A stretch of DNA of 64,000 bases. It comes from Anaerobacillus isosaccharinicus. Lineage in GTDB: Bacteria > Bacillota > Bacilli > Bacillales > Anaerobacillaceae. The stretch is taken from positions 4,888,164 through 4,952,163 of the forward strand of contig NZ_CP063356.1 of NCBI RefSeq assembly GCF_001866075.3. The letters run 5' to 3'. Position numbers and translations under genes: made by a program. Positions 18,230 through 27,297 of the stretch are shown piece by piece. Each line of letters starts with the position of its first letter. Within the stretch, counting starts at the first letter, position 1. Below the pieces are notes generated by a model. It made no database searches and was not told the DNA's origin. It worked only from the letters and a program-made list of their open reading frames with translations.

Positions 18230-19376
18230 CAATAAACCCCTCCCTTCGTAACAAGTTAATAATAGCACTTTTTTCATTTTCTACCTTTTTTGTGACAACT
18301 GCCTTTTCTGCTATTGCTATTAACTGACCAATTTTAGATTTCGGATCTTCCTTTTGAAGCCATAAAGCAACATCATTCCCTTTAAGTGCAAGATCTTTTC
18401 TCTCTTTTATCGGGAGTTGTTTATACGCTACCTCTATTCCTATTAAGTCTGCTTCTTCATCTAAAAAAGCTGCTCTTACTCTTTCTGCTTTTTTACACGT
18501 CTCGAGACCAAAATAATAATAATCTTCAAGATTAAACCCTTGCTTTAGAATTGGCATTAAACGGCTCAAAATGAGTTCTACTTCAGCAATAAGCTTATTA
18601 GATAATTTCCATTGTAGTAGGAAGTTTGATGCCTCTTGTTGCTTTGAAGCAAATAATAGCAATGTCCAAACTTCAGTAGCATCTGTTAACTTTTTTAACG
18701 CTGTTACGATTTTTCGATCAGATAGTGCCATTTGCACTGGTGTGAGTTGTTCGATATATGTCAATATTTTTGTTTCAAAAAAAATATCAAACGCCTTCTC
18801 CACAGATTTACCTAGCCATATTTTTTCTAACTCAACAGCAATTCGTTCAATTGCAACATTGCAAATCTGATTGCCACAATTTTTGATTTCTTCTAGCGTT
18901 TGTTCTTCTATTGAAAATGAAAGATTACTCACAAAACGGATCGCTCTTAACATTCTTAACGGATCTTCTACAAATCGATTTTTTGCACTTTTGACAGCAC
19001 GAACCAATTGTTTTTCTATGTCTTGGACGCCACAATAAGGATCTATGATTTCTCTTTTATTAGAAAACGCCATTGCGTTCATTGTAAAATCACGAAACTT
19101 TAAATCTTCTAACAATGAGCTTCCTTTGAACTGAGTCACTTCAAAAGATTGACCAAGGTGACGAACAATCACCGTTCCATGTTTAATCGCAACATCGATC
19201 GTCTTAGGAAAAAGTTGTTTAATTACCAAAGATGGCGCTGAAGTCGCAATATCAACATCGTGAATGCTTCTTTGGAGTACATGATCACGTACTGCTCCAC
19301 CAACGATATAAGCTTCATAGCCCGCCTTTTCCAATTCTTTCAGAATATCCATTGCCGGGTGAAAGAGACTCTCCAT
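18219..19376 (-). CDS. cca: CCA-adding enzyme (tRNA nucleotidyltransferase)
   Basis: Adds the 3' CCA to tRNAs without a template. Class II nucleotidyltransferase: GGAVRDHVL, the two carboxylates in HDVDIATSA, then the RDFTMNAMA and FVEDPLRMLRAIRF motifs that form the neck domain. 385 aa, as in related species (about 390-400). It lies between bshA and birA as in B. subtilis. 17 nt separate it from bshA, so the genes form one transcription unit. Confidence 0.96.
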   Translation of the reverse strand: MESLFHPAMDILKELEKAGYEAYIVGGAVRDHVLQRSIHDVDIATSAPSLVIKQLFPKTIDVAIKHGTVIVRHLGQSFEVTQFKGSSLLEDLKFRDFTMNAMAFSNKREIIDPYCGVQDIEKQLVRAVKSAKNRFVEDPLRMLRAIRFVSNLSFSIEEQTLEEIKNCGNQICNVAIERIAVELEKIWLGKSVEKAFDIFFETKILTYIEQLTPVQMALSDRKIVTALKKLTDATEVWTLLLFASKQQEASNFLLQWKLSNKLIAEVELILSRLMPILKQGFNLEDYYYFGLETCKKAERVRAAFLDEEADLIGIEVAYKQLPIKERKDLALKGNDVALWLQKEDPKSKIGQLIAIAEKAVVTKKVENEKSAIINLLRREGFIDAK

Positions 19377-19393
19377 GAGTGGTTTCCTTCTTT

Positions 19394-20536
19394 CTACTCA
19401 TTTGTTACCTCACCGTTTAAAACGGTAAAATAGATATCTTCATATTTTGATATGATAATCTCTTGACTAAAGTGTGTTTTTGCTCTTTGTAATGATGAAA
19501 TGGCCAGTTTCTTATGAAGGATTGGATCTGTTAATATTTCAATCGCACGAGTAGCAATTTGATCAACATCACCTACTTCACATATAAACCCCGTTTCACC
19601 GTCTACAATGACCTCTGGAATTCCACCAGCTAATGTTCCTATAACTGGAACTTCGCAAGCCATAGCTTCTAGTAAAACTAAACCAAAACTCTCTTTTTCC
19701 GATAGCAACATCATTAAGTCACTAATAGAAAGAAAATCTGAAACATGCTTTTGATTTCCTAAGAATAGGACTTTGTCTTGAATTCCTAATTCCTTAACGA
19801 GACGACAAACCTTTGAATATTCTGGACCATCGCCAAGGAGCAGTAATTTCGCTTCTACATGGTCAATGATCTTGGCAAAGCTTCGCACAACATCAGGAAC
19901 ACGTTTTACTGAACGAAAATTTGATACATGAATAATCACTTTCTCGTGATCTTCTATTTTGTATTCTCTTCTTAAACAACTACAATCTTTTTTAAAATAA
20001 ACACGGTTATCAATAAAATTATACACAGGTTCGATTTTTTTTGTTGTATGTAGTAGTTGTTCTGTTTGTTCAATTAAGTTAACTGAAACTGCCGTGACCG
20101 CATCAGATTTTTCGATTCCAAAGCGGATCATTTCACTTAAAGAATGGTCATTTCCTAACACAGTTATATCCGTTCCGTGAAGGGTTGTCACAATCTTCAC
20201 ACTGCCTCCGACCATCTCTTTTGCTAAAAAGGCACAAATAGCATGTGGAATAGCATAATGAACGTGGAGTATATCAAGCTTTTCTCGTTTGACAACCTCC
20301 GCCATTTTGTTTGCTAATGATAAGTCATATGGTGGATATTGAAACACTGAGTAATTGTTTACTTCTACTTCGTGGTAGAAAATATTGGAATAAACCTTAT
20401 CTAAACGAAAAGGCACACCAGAAGTAATAAAATGAATTTCATGACCTTTCTCTGCTAAAAGCTTTCCAAGTTCAGTAGCAATAATACCAGAACCACCCAC
20501 TGTTGGATAACAAGTAATTCCTATTTTTAATTTCAT
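19394..20536 (-). CDS. bshA: N-acetyl-alpha-D-glucosaminyl L-malate synthase
   Basis: GT4 retaining glycosyltransferase that joins GlcNAc to L-malate, the first step of bacillithiol synthesis. The N-terminal [19 protein letters not shown] loop, the [11 protein letters not shown] block and the C-terminal nucleotide-sugar motif [23 protein letters not shown] (EX7E) are clear. 380 aa. Its start overlaps the end of bshB1 by 4 nt (ATGA), giving a translationally coupled pair for steps one and two of bacillithiol synthesis. Confidence 0.96.
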   Translation of the reverse strand: MKLKIGITCYPTVGGSGIIATELGKLLAEKGHEIHFITSGVPFRLDKVYSNIFYHEVEVNNYSVFQYPPYDLSLANKMAEVVKREKLDILHVHYAIPHAICAFLAKEMVGGSVKIVTTLHGTDITVLGNDHSLSEMIRFGIEKSDAVTAVSVNLIEQTEQLLHTTKKIEPVYNFIDNRVYFKKDCSCLRREYKIEDHEKVIIHVSNFRSVKRVPDVVRSFAKIIDHVEAKLLLLGDGPEYSKVCRLVKELGIQDKVLFLGNQKHVSDFLSISDLMMLLSEKESFGLVLLEAMACEVPVIGTLAGGIPEVIVDGETGFICEVGDVDQIATRAIEILTDPILHKKLAISSLQRAKTHFSQEIIISKYEDIYFTVLNGEVTNE

Positions 20537-21270
20537 TTTTTCTCCCTCAATAGGTGCTGTACGAATAAGGGTTGCTCCGATATAAAACCTTCCCCGTATT
20601 CAACGCCTACTTCTTTTCCAAATAAACTTTCTCTAGCTAAAACTGATGATATATATCCATTGGTAAGCGGCGTATCCACACTACCAGGTTGTTTCATAAA
20701 TTGACTTTCATATGCTTTTAACGCCTCAATTTTCAAATCGATTTCTGCTGATATATCGATAATAAAGCTTGGCTTATGAAAACCATTAATCATATACAAA
20801 TAAAAAGCATCCACTTTATGAGGGGGTAAATGGAGCTCATCCTCATATTTTTTAATACCCGCCGAGAAAATTGCTTCCTTAACAAGTTTTGCAGAGTTGC
20901 CGTGATCTGGATGACGATCTTCATGAAAAGGAGCAAAAATAACTTGTGGTTTATACTGACGGATAACAGTGACGATTTTCTTTATATGATCATCTGTTAT
21001 AAATATTCCCCGGTCTGGAATATCAAGTTGAATTCTAGTTCTTACCCCCAACACTTGCTGGGCCCGAGCCGCTTCTTCTTGCCTGAGATCTACATTACCG
21101 TTTGACGATAAGTCCGCTTTTGTTAAATCACATATCCCAACTGAATAACCCTGTCCACAATACTTTGCTATTGTTCCACCCATACCAATTTCAACGTCAT
21201 CGGCATGGGCACCAAAAGCTAATAGCGCTAATTTTTTTTCATTACTCATGGGTTGACGATTTTTCTCCAT
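20533..21270 (-). CDS. bshB1: GlcNAc-malate deacetylase of bacillithiol synthesis
   Basis: LmbE-type zinc deacetylase that removes the acetyl group from GlcNAc-malate. The metal-binding sequences [15 protein letters not shown] (AHxDD) and [12 protein letters not shown] are present. About 240 aa. The first ATG, at 21270, follows AGGGGAG 7 nt upstream and lies within the end of mgsA; a second in-frame ATG at 21249 overlaps the mgsA stop (ATGA) but has no near ribosome site. I kept the longer form. The order mgsA-bshB1-bshA-cca-birA is the same as in B. subtilis. Confidence 0.95.
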   Translation of the reverse strand: MEKNRQPMSNEKKLALLAFGAHADDVEIGMGGTIAKYCGQGYSVGICDLTKADLSSNGNVDLRQEEAARAQQVLGVRTRIQLDIPDRGIFITDDHIKKIVTVIRQYKPQVIFAPFHEDRHPDHGNSAKLVKEAIFSAGIKKYEDELHLPPHKVDAFYLYMINGFHKPSFIIDISAEIDLKIEALKAYESQFMKQPGSVDTPLTNGYISSVLARESLFGKEVGVEYGEGFISEQPLFVQHLLREKK

Positions 21271-21644
21271 TCAAAATCTCCCCTTGCTAGACCTTTTACG
21301 AGAATTTCTCCTGTTGCCATATTTGTAGCAAGTGGAATACTATAAACATCACATAAACGAATTAGCGCTGTAATGTCTGGCTCATGTGGTTGAGCAGCTA
21401 GTGGATCTCTAAAAAATAGCACTAAGTCCATTTCATTTTTTGCTACTAGCGCCCCAATTTGTTGATCTCCTCCAAGAGGTCCAGATTGAAATCTTTCTAT
21501 TTGTAAAGAAGTAGCTTCCATAACTCTCGTTCCAGTAGTCCCTGTACTATAAAGTTCATGATCCCTTAAAATTGATTCATAAGCGACAGCAAATTGAACC
21601 ATATCAGGCTTTTTCTTGTCGTGGGCAATTAGTGCAATCTTCAT
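21246..21644 (-). CDS. mgsA: Methylglyoxal synthase
   Basis: Converts dihydroxyacetone phosphate to methylglyoxal and phosphate, a bypass of lower glycolysis. The typical sequences [39 protein letters not shown] and the catalytic Asp in [15 protein letters not shown] are all there. 132 aa; about the normal length. The 3' end overlaps the bshB1 start by 25 nt in a different frame. It is the gene after dapB. Confidence 0.97.
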   Translation of the reverse strand: MKIALIAHDKKKPDMVQFAVAYESILRDHELYSTGTTGTRVMEATSLQIERFQSGPLGGDQQIGALVAKNEMDLVLFFRDPLAAQPHEPDITALIRLCDVYSIPLATNMATGEILVKGLARGDFEWRKIVNP

Positions 21645-21659
21645 TATGGAACTTCCCCT

Positions 21660-22472
21660 TTATTCAATAATATTTTCTAAGCCATAAACTAACAAATCAA
21701 TCTTCATCACTGTTTCAACAGCTAAACGAATTCCCGGCATAAAGGAGGTGCGGTCAATAGAATCGTGACGGATTGTTAACGTTTGTCCTACCCCACCAAA
21801 AATAACTTCCTGATGAGCTACTAGTCCTGGAAGACGAACACTATGAATTCGCATTCCTTGGAAATCCGCGCCTTTTGCGCCTTGCAGTTCTTCTTTCTCT
21901 TCGGGATTCCCTTGTTGTTTTGGCTCTCTTACTTCGGCAATCATTTGGGCTGTTTTAACCGCTGTTCCTGATGGTGCATCTAATTTCTTATCATGGTGCA
22001 TTTCGATGATTTCTACATCTGGTAAAAATTTCGCAGCCATTTGTGAAAACTTCATCATTAGAATAGCACCAATCGCAAAGTTAGGAGCAATTATAGCACC
22101 TAGTCCTTTTTCTTCTGCGATTTTGGATAGCTCTTGTACATCTTGTTCAGTGAACCCTGTTGTTCCAACTACAGGGCGTACCCCGTGTTCAAAAGCTATT
22201 TCCATGTGCTTTCTACCAACTTTAGGGTTCGTTAAATCAATTAATACGTCTGCATTTTGTTCAGACAAAGCTTTATGTAAATCTGAATACATTGGAACAT
22301 CTATGTTTGGCATCCCTTCTATTTCAGATAGCAATTTCCCTTCGTCTTTTGTATCAATCGCAGCAACTAATTGAAAATGAGGTGTCGATGTTACCATTCG
22401 AACAGCTTCCTGTCCCATTTTTCCTCCTGCACCTGTAATTGCAACTTTTATTGTTGTTTGTACTGTCATCAT
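21660..22472 (-). CDS. dapB: 4-hydroxy-tetrahydrodipicolinate reductase
   Basis: NAD(P)H-dependent reductase of the lysine/dipicolinate pathway, needed for peptidoglycan and for the spore compound dipicolinate. It has the Rossmann loop [13 protein letters not shown], the [19 protein letters not shown] catalytic block and the C-terminal [27 protein letters not shown]. 270 aa. It starts behind AAGGAG, 11 nt after ypjD. It leads the mgsA-bsh-cca-birA chain. Confidence 0.96.
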   Translation of the reverse strand: MMTVQTTIKVAITGAGGKMGQEAVRMVTSTPHFQLVAAIDTKDEGKLLSEIEGMPNIDVPMYSDLHKALSEQNADVLIDLTNPKVGRKHMEIAFEHGVRPVVGTTGFTEQDVQELSKIAEEKGLGAIIAPNFAIGAILMMKFSQMAAKFLPDVEIIEMHHDKKLDAPSGTAVKTAQMIAEVREPKQQGNPEEKEELQGAKGADFQGMRIHSVRLPGLVAHQEVIFGGVGQTLTIRHDSIDRTSFMPGIRLAVETVMKIDLLVYGLENIIE

Positions 22473-22483
22473 CGATTACTCCT

Positions 22484-22813
22484 TTATTCTTCTATTCTCG
22501 TCCATCGATCTTTGTCACGAGTATTGAATTTTTCCATCACTAAATCAAAGGCTTCTTCTAAATTAATATTTAAAGAATTTGCAAAACAAATTAATACAAA
22601 AAACATATCACCAAGCTCTTGCTCCATTGTGCGCTCTTCTTCAGAGGATTTTTTAGGCTTTTCACCGTAATAATGATTTACTTCACGGGCTAACTCACCT
22701 AATTCCTCTGTCATTCTTGCAAGGAGAGCGAGTGGACTAAAGTATCCTTCTTTAAATTGTCCAATGTAATTATCTACTTCCGTTTGAATATCCTTTAAAC
22801 TTTTTTCACTCAC
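22484..22813 (-). CDS. ypjD: MazG-like nucleotide pyrophosphohydrolase (YpjD)
   Basis: 109-aa all-helical protein of the MazG superfamily, which hydrolyses nucleoside triphosphates to monophosphates. The metal-binding glutamates are visible as ELGELAREVNHYYGE and, after the SSEEERTMEQELGDMFF block, a second E-x3-D pair. It starts the dapB operon, and the next gene on the other side, ypjC, is divergent. Substrate unknown; house-cleaning of non-canonical dNTPs is likely by family analogy. Confidence 0.88.
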   Translation of the reverse strand: MSEKSLKDIQTEVDNYIGQFKEGYFSPLALLARMTEELGELAREVNHYYGEKPKKSSEEERTMEQELGDMFFVLICFANSLNINLEEAFDLVMEKFNTRDKDRWTRIEE

Positions 22814-22885
22814 ATTATCACCTCATATTACTTCTAGTTAACATGTTAGCTAAATCTGCATGATTTGACAAATATTTATTTTTTT

Positions 22886-22985
22886 AGTGTAGAGTGTAAT
22901 GTGTAGAATGTAAAATTGTTCAAGATAAGCCTCGAAGCAAAACCTACAAAACTCTAAACTTTACACTCTAAACTATAAACTATTA
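22886..22985. repeat. Copy of the GTAGAATGTA/TACACTCTAAACTA repeat, inverted pair
   Basis: Motif TGTAGAGTGTAATGTGTAGAATGTAAA is followed about 40 nt later by CTCTAAACTTTACACTCTAAACTATA, an imperfect inverted complement. It lies between the divergent ypjD and ypjC genes and is related to copies near 3901, 23943, 36301 and 54009. Confidence 0.6.
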
Positions 22986-23068
22986 TAGCCTTGATTTCTT
23001 TATTGTAAAAATTTCGTTATAATATTAGACGCACGTAATCATAATTTATTGAAAAGGAATAAACTGCT

Positions 23069-23944
23069 ATGAATACACCAATTAAATTCAAAAACATTTT
23101 TTATATTTTATTAGGGGCAGCAATTATGGCCTTTGGCCTCGTTTACTTTAACATGGAAAATAATTTAGCGGATGGTGGCTTTACAGGAATTACTTTAATT
23201 TTGTTCTTTATGTTTAACTTTGATCCTGCTTATTCGAATTTACTTTTAAATATCCCCTTATTTTTCATAGGTTGGAAAGTATTGGGGAGGAATTCATTTA
23301 TTTACACATTGATCGGAACAATCGGTCTCTCCTTATTTTTATTCATTTTTCAAAGATATCGCTTTATGGAAATCCCGCTTCATGATGATATGACCCTCGT
23401 TGCACTGTTTGCAGGAGTGTTTATAGGGGTTGGTCTTGGAATTGTTTTCCGCTTTGGAGGTACAACAGGGGGAGTTGACATTATTGCTCGCCTTGGCTTT
23501 AAGTATTACGGCTGGAGTATGGGGAAAACAATGTTTATGTTTGACGCTGCCGTCATTACATCTTCACTGATCTTCTATTTAAATTATCGTGAAGGAATGT
23601 ATACATTAGTCGCAGTTTTCATTAGCGCGAAAGTAATTGATTTTATGCTACAAGGAGCATATTCTGGTAAAGCTGCCTTTATTATCTCCGACAAGTCTAG
23701 GGAAATTTCTGCTTGCATTTTAAAGCAAATGGATAGAGGAGTAACTGTCTTAAAAGGAACAGGAAGCTTTTCAGGCGCTGATAAAGAGATATTGTATTGT
23801 GTTGTAAGTAGGAACGAATTAATTCGGTTAAAAACAATTATTGAAAAGGTTGATCCACATGCATTTGTAACCGTTAATGATGTCCAAGATGTCATTGGTG
23901 AGGGTTTCACCTTAGATGAATATAAACGTCCGATAGAGCACTAG
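23069..23944 (+). CDS. ypjC: YitT/DUF2179 family membrane protein (YpjC)
   Basis: 291-aa integral membrane protein of the YitT family. About five or six hydrophobic segments span residues 1-190 (for example IFYILLGAAIMAFGLVYFNM and FRFGGTTGGVDIIARLGF with a conserved GGTTGG), followed by a cytoplasmic DUF2179 domain (about 200-285) with GYSGKAAFIISDKSREISACIL-type features. Transport function is presumed but the substrate is unknown. In B. subtilis ypjC sits between ypjB and ypjD; here it is in the same place but on the opposite strand to its neighbours and separated from ypjB by a YugP gene. No signature of transfer is seen. Confidence 0.85.
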   Translation: MNTPIKFKNIFYILLGAAIMAFGLVYFNMENNLADGGFTGITLILFFMFNFDPAYSNLLLNIPLFFIGWKVLGRNSFIYTLIGTIGLSLFLFIFQRYRFMEIPLHDDMTLVALFAGVFIGVGLGIVFRFGGTTGGVDIIARLGFKYYGWSMGKTMFMFDAAVITSSLIFYLNYREGMYTLVAVFISAKVIDFMLQGAYSGKAAFIISDKSREISACILKQMDRGVTVLKGTGSFSGADKEILYCVVSRNELIRLKTIIEKVDPHAFVTVNDVQDVIGEGFTLDEYKRPIEH

Positions 23945-23979
23945 AATGTAGAATGTAGATTGTAGAATGTAGATTGTAG
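23943..23979. repeat. Tandem 7-bp repeat, AGAATGT-type
   Basis: Five near-identical heptamers AGAATGT/AGATTGT directly after the ypjC stop, leading into the palindrome. The same unit occurs as a short tandem near 54030. Confidence 0.8.
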
Positions 23980-24017
23980 AAAGACGTTTGTGAATATTTC
24001 ACAAACGTCTTTCTACA
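23975..24017. repeat. Perfect palindrome with 20-bp arms
   Basis: The arms TGTAGAAAGACGTTTGTGAA and TTCACAAACGTCTTTCTACA match base for base around a 3-nt loop (TAT). It lies right after ypjC between two blocks of tandem heptamers. It could act as a bidirectional transcription or mRNA-processing element for the converging ypjC and YugP genes, although the expected T tract is not present. Confidence 0.9.
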
Positions 24018-24070
24018 TTCATAATTCATAATTCATAATTCATAATTCATAATTCATAATTCATAATTCA
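24017..24070. repeat. Tandem 7-bp repeat, ATTCATA x7
   Basis: Seven exact copies of ATTCATA follow head to tail, with a partial eighth. Same period (7 bp) as the AGAATGT family on the other side of the palindrome, but a different sequence. It is non-coding, between ypjC and the YugP gene. Confidence 0.95.
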
Positions 24071-24116
24071 CAAATAAAAAGATGGACCACTATGAAGTGA
24101 TCCACCCTTATCATTA

Positions 24117-24797
24117 TTAATCGTCGCTTCTCATACCAATATACATGAGAACAAAACGCAATAGTTCCATTACAGCAACTACAGCTGCAGCCACATATGT
24201 TAGAGCAGCGGCATCTAAAACCTTTTTCGTTTCTCTTTCTTCATTGTTCCGGATAACACCGACGGAAACTATTTGATGCATTGCACGACTTGAAGCATTA
24301 AACTCAACTGGTAAAGTTACGAGTTGGAATAGTACTGCTGCAGCCATGAACAATATGCCTAATAGAATTAAGTTAGCATTGTACATGAAAATACCTGCTA
24401 AAATAATAAAGAACGAGCTCTTTGATCCAAAACTTGCTACTGGAACTAACGCATGACGAAAACGTAAAAAAGCATAGTCTTCAGCATCTTGCATTGCGTG
24501 CCCTACTTCGTGGGCAGCAACAGCTGCACCTGCCACTGAATGACCATAATAGTTTTCTTCTGATAAACGCACTGCTTTTGCGCGCGGGTCATAATGATCA
24601 GTTAGTTTTCCTTGAATAGGTTCAACTGTCACATTATAAAGACCGTTATCGTCTAAAATCTTCCGAGCTACTTGAGCCCCTGTCATCCCTGATGAAGCTG
24701 GTACTTGAGAGTACTTTTTGTAAGCACTTTTCACCTTCATCTGTGCCCATAGTGGGATGATGATAAGTATGGCAAAATAAATTAAAAATCCACCCAT
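24117..24797 (-). CDS. YugP-type zinc metallopeptidase, membrane protein
   Basis: 226-aa protein of the YugP family (putative membrane zinc peptidase). The zinc motif HEVGHAMQDAEDYAF is at about residue 90-104, between an N-terminal membrane segment (FLIYFAILIIIPLWAQ) and three more hydrophobic segments in the C-terminal half. The arrangement and the motif YKKYSQVPASSGMTGAQVARKILDDNGLY are as in B. subtilis YugP. The start at the ATG 24797 gives the usual length; GGAGG is 11 nt upstream. In B. subtilis yugP is elsewhere, so its place between ypjC and ypjB is a lineage-specific insertion. Confidence 0.88.
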   Translation of the reverse strand: MGGFLIYFAILIIIPLWAQMKVKSAYKKYSQVPASSGMTGAQVARKILDDNGLYNVTVEPIQGKLTDHYDPRAKAVRLSEENYYGHSVAGAAVAAHEVGHAMQDAEDYAFLRFRHALVPVASFGSKSSFFIILAGIFMYNANLILLGILFMAAAVLFQLVTLPVEFNASSRAMHQIVSVGVIRNNEERETKKVLDAAALTYVAAAVVAVMELLRFVLMYIGMRSDD

Positions 24798-24930
24798 CGA
24801 ATGAAAAACCTCCGTAAAATTTCTAGAGTATTTATCGTGAATGAAATTCACTCATAATAAACACCCCAATATTCATTAACATCAATTTTAGTCAAAGATT
24901 TCGTTAATGTCAATTGATACGTAGGCAGAA

Positions 24931-25719
24931 TTATTGTTTCATCTTCATCTTGTTCTTTTCACCTTTGTACTTCTTATAGCCTACATAAGATAAAGACAAT
25001 AGGATCGTACCACCAATTGACAAGATCACCCACCATAAAGAAGGATCTGCTTGATCTTCCTCAAAGCCTTTATAAAGTTTGGCAAAGTCCTCTTCCATGA
25101 TCTTAAGCTGCTTTGCCTTTTCTTTATCAGAAATAATTGTTGCTCGATACCTCTCAACATATCTCACATGAGAATCAATTCTTTGAAATTGATGTGGTAA
25201 TAAATCAATCATAATCGCCGGACGAATCACAGCATATCGCTGTAAAAATCCGTTAAAATGATGTTGAAATGAGTTACTATCATCGCTTGAAATCGCTTCT
25301 CTCATTTTTGCGAAATAGTTCATTACTTGCGTCTCTGTATTTTTCCAAAGTGGGTGGTGTTCGGATACAAGGGCATCAATAACCAATCGAAATTCAGAAA
25401 CAGCCAATACCCTTTCTTCATGACTAGCACTTGCACTAGTAACAGCTCCCATTGCTTTTTCGTACGAGGTCGTAATTAAGCGCAATTGAGTCATCGAAAG
25501 ATTTTGGTCATCATAGCGAATCGCTAGGAATTGCTTTGAGAAAAAGTCCATCAATTGCTTTGCTTCACTATATTTTTCTTCTTTCACAAGCTGAAGAACT
25601 TTATCAGCGGTTTGGTTTAACTGTCGCCATTCTTTTTGATCTAAGTCCTTTTCTGCATGAACACTAGTAGAAATAACTAGAAAAAATAAACAAATTAAAG
25701 TGAGCATCTTCTTGTGCAT
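24931..25719 (-). CDS. ypjB: Sporulation protein YpjB
   Basis: 262-aa membrane-anchored protein. A signal peptide (MLTLICLFFLVISTSVHA) precedes a long helical region rich in charged residues (about 20-225) and a single C-terminal membrane segment WVILSIGGTILLSLSYVGY followed by a short basic tail. YpjB is annotated as a sporulation protein in Bacillus, with unknown molecular role. It lies between ypjA and ypjC as in B. subtilis, with a YugP gene added in between. Confidence 0.85.
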   Translation of the reverse strand: MHKKMLTLICLFFLVISTSVHAEKDLDQKEWRQLNQTADKVLQLVKEEKYSEAKQLMDFFSKQFLAIRYDDQNLSMTQLRLITTSYEKAMGAVTSASASHEERVLAVSEFRLVIDALVSEHHPLWKNTETQVMNYFAKMREAISSDDSNSFQHHFNGFLQRYAVIRPAIMIDLLPHQFQRIDSHVRYVERYRATIISDKEKAKQLKIMEEDFAKLYKGFEEDQADPSLWWVILSIGGTILLSLSYVGYKKYKGEKNKMKMKQ

Positions 25720-25774
25720 GCCTGTCCCTCCTCTTCATCTAATTAATCCTATGAAGAGGTGGACAAGAGTAGAC

Positions 25775-26371
25775 CTATAAATTTAGCTTATAACGATTTT
25801 TTCTTACACCAAATAAATAGACAAGGAAAATCGAAAAAATACTAAGCCAAAAAGTAAAATAACCAATGTATGCAATGTTATCAATTAACGTTCTCGAAAC
25901 CCATGGATGCATTCCAAAGACATAATCAATAATGTCGTTATGTAAAGTCCATATTGAAGCTACAATGAGATGCCACGCTTTTATTCGAAAATATGGAGCA
26001 AAAATTAATGCCTGGATGGCCATAGCTCCATGAGAAGCAATTAACATGTAGTTTTCCCAAGTTAATGTCGCGCCAGCTAGTCCAGCTGCGATATTCATTA
26101 CAACTGCCCAAATTCCATATTTAATTAAAGTAACGGCCGCGAATGCCTCCATTAATGGCCAATTCTTTTTAAATAAAAACATCGCTAACACGAAAACGAG
26201 AAAAAGACTTGCCGTTGGACTGTCAGGTACAAAAAGATAAAAATGAGACGGAGTTATGGCAAGTTGTTCCTTGTACCACCAATATCCATAGATTGTTCCA
26301 ACTAAATTTGCTACTAGTAAAATAAAAAGGATCCATTTTTCTCTAAGCAAATGAATGAAAAAATTAATCAT
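25775..26371 (-). CDS. ypjA: DUF1405 membrane protein YpjA
   Basis: 198-aa integral membrane protein with about six hydrophobic segments, conserved aromatic and Trp residues (LRTLIDN, YGYWWYKEQLAITPSHFYLFVPDSPTASLF region) typical of DUF1405 proteins. The role is unknown. It follows qcrABC in the same direction with a terminator in between, as in B. subtilis. Confidence 0.87.
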   Translation of the reverse strand: MINFFIHLLREKWILFILLVANLVGTIYGYWWYKEQLAITPSHFYLFVPDSPTASLFLVFVLAMFLFKKNWPLMEAFAAVTLIKYGIWAVVMNIAAGLAGATLTWENYMLIASHGAMAIQALIFAPYFRIKAWHLIVASIWTLHNDIIDYVFGMHPWVSRTLIDNIAYIGYFTFWLSIFSIFLVYLFGVRKNRYKLNL

Positions 26372-26450
26372 TATGATCTCCTAATCTTTCGTATTATGTA
26401 TTAGTTATCGATACATATTTCTCTATACTCATACCATTCATTAATATTGA

Positions 26451-26478
26451 AAAAAAAGCTGACAAAATGTCAGCTTTT
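26451..26478 (-). terminator. Intrinsic terminator after qcrC
   Basis: AAAAGCTGACA and TGTCAGCTTTT pair across AAA; on the minus strand a TTTTTTTT run follows. It ends the qcrABC transcript 8 nt after the qcrC stop. Confidence 0.93.
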
Positions 26479-26485
26479 CTTATCT

Positions 26486-27262
26486 TTATTCAGGCATTCC
26501 ATCAGCAGCAATATACTCTGCTAAAATCTCAAGTTCTTCTTCTGTTCCAGCGAATAAACCACCTGGCATTCCTGGTACACCTTCTACTATAATCTTCATG
26601 ATTTCCTCTTTCGTGTAATCATGTTCAAATACAGAAGGAGCAACTCCTGGGTTACCTTGCATGTTTTCACCGTGACAGCCTATACAGGAGCCTTGTTGTA
26701 GCCAAATTTCATAGCCTTGATGACTCGTATCAATTTGTCTTTCTTCAACGATGGCACCTTGTTTTGCAGCTGCTTCCCAGTCATGATTAGAAACAGACTC
26801 ATAAGTTAACCAGAAAATTGAAGCAATTGCAAGTAACATTAAACCAGATGCAATTGGTCTTTTAATAGGACGACGTTCAGGTCCTCTATCAAGGAATGGC
26901 GCTAATAATAAAGCACCAAAAGCAATTCCCGGAATAACTACTGCTCCGAGAACTGTGTAATCTCCTGAAGCAAACTCATATTTTAGTAATTGGTATAAAA
27001 ATAAGAAATACCAGTCCGGTAATGGTATATAACTTGCGTCAGTTGGATCAGCAATACGTTCAAGTGGTGAATAATGAGCAACGGTTAAGACTAAATAACC
27101 AACTAAGAAAACTGCACCAACCATCCATTCTTTTAATAAGAAATTTGGCCAAAATGCCTCTGTTTTCCCAGGGTATTCAGAATAATCTTTCGGAATGTTT
27201 GGCATTCTTTCAGCCGGAACACGAGAATCTCCGACAAATTTCATTCCTTTCCCACGATGCAT
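26486..27262 (-). CDS. qcrC: Menaquinol:cytochrome c reductase, fused subunit IV/cytochrome c (QcrC)
   Basis: 258-aa protein that combines the subunit IV part of a b6f-type complex (IPLPDWYFLFLYQLLKYE, three membrane segments) with a C-terminal cytochrome c domain carrying the CIGCH heme site (about residue 202) and Met ligands (GMPGGLFAGTEEELE). It passes electrons from the Rieske/b subunits toward cytochrome c or oxidases. Directly follows qcrB. Three-gene order qcrA-qcrB-qcrC as in B. subtilis. Confidence 0.96.
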   Translation of the reverse strand: MHRGKGMKFVGDSRVPAERMPNIPKDYSEYPGKTEAFWPNFLLKEWMVGAVFLVGYLVLTVAHYSPLERIADPTDASYIPLPDWYFLFLYQLLKYEFASGDYTVLGAVVIPGIAFGALLLAPFLDRGPERRPIKRPIASGLMLLAIASIFWLTYESVSNHDWEAAAKQGAIVEERQIDTSHQGYEIWLQQGSCIGCHGENMQGNPGVAPSVFEHDYTKEEIMKIIVEGVPGMPGGLFAGTEEELEILAEYIAADGMPE

Positions 27263-27297
27263 AGTTTTCCCTCCTTTTGCTTAGATAATAGTAACGC

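Noticed and set aside
22006-22374. 122-codon plus-strand reading opposite dapB
   Set aside because: Antisense shadow of dapB; composition and lack of a ribosome site argue against a gene.
24017-24070. Tandem ATTCATA block considered as CRISPR array
   Set aside because: Period is 7 bp without spacers, so it is a simple tandem repeat.
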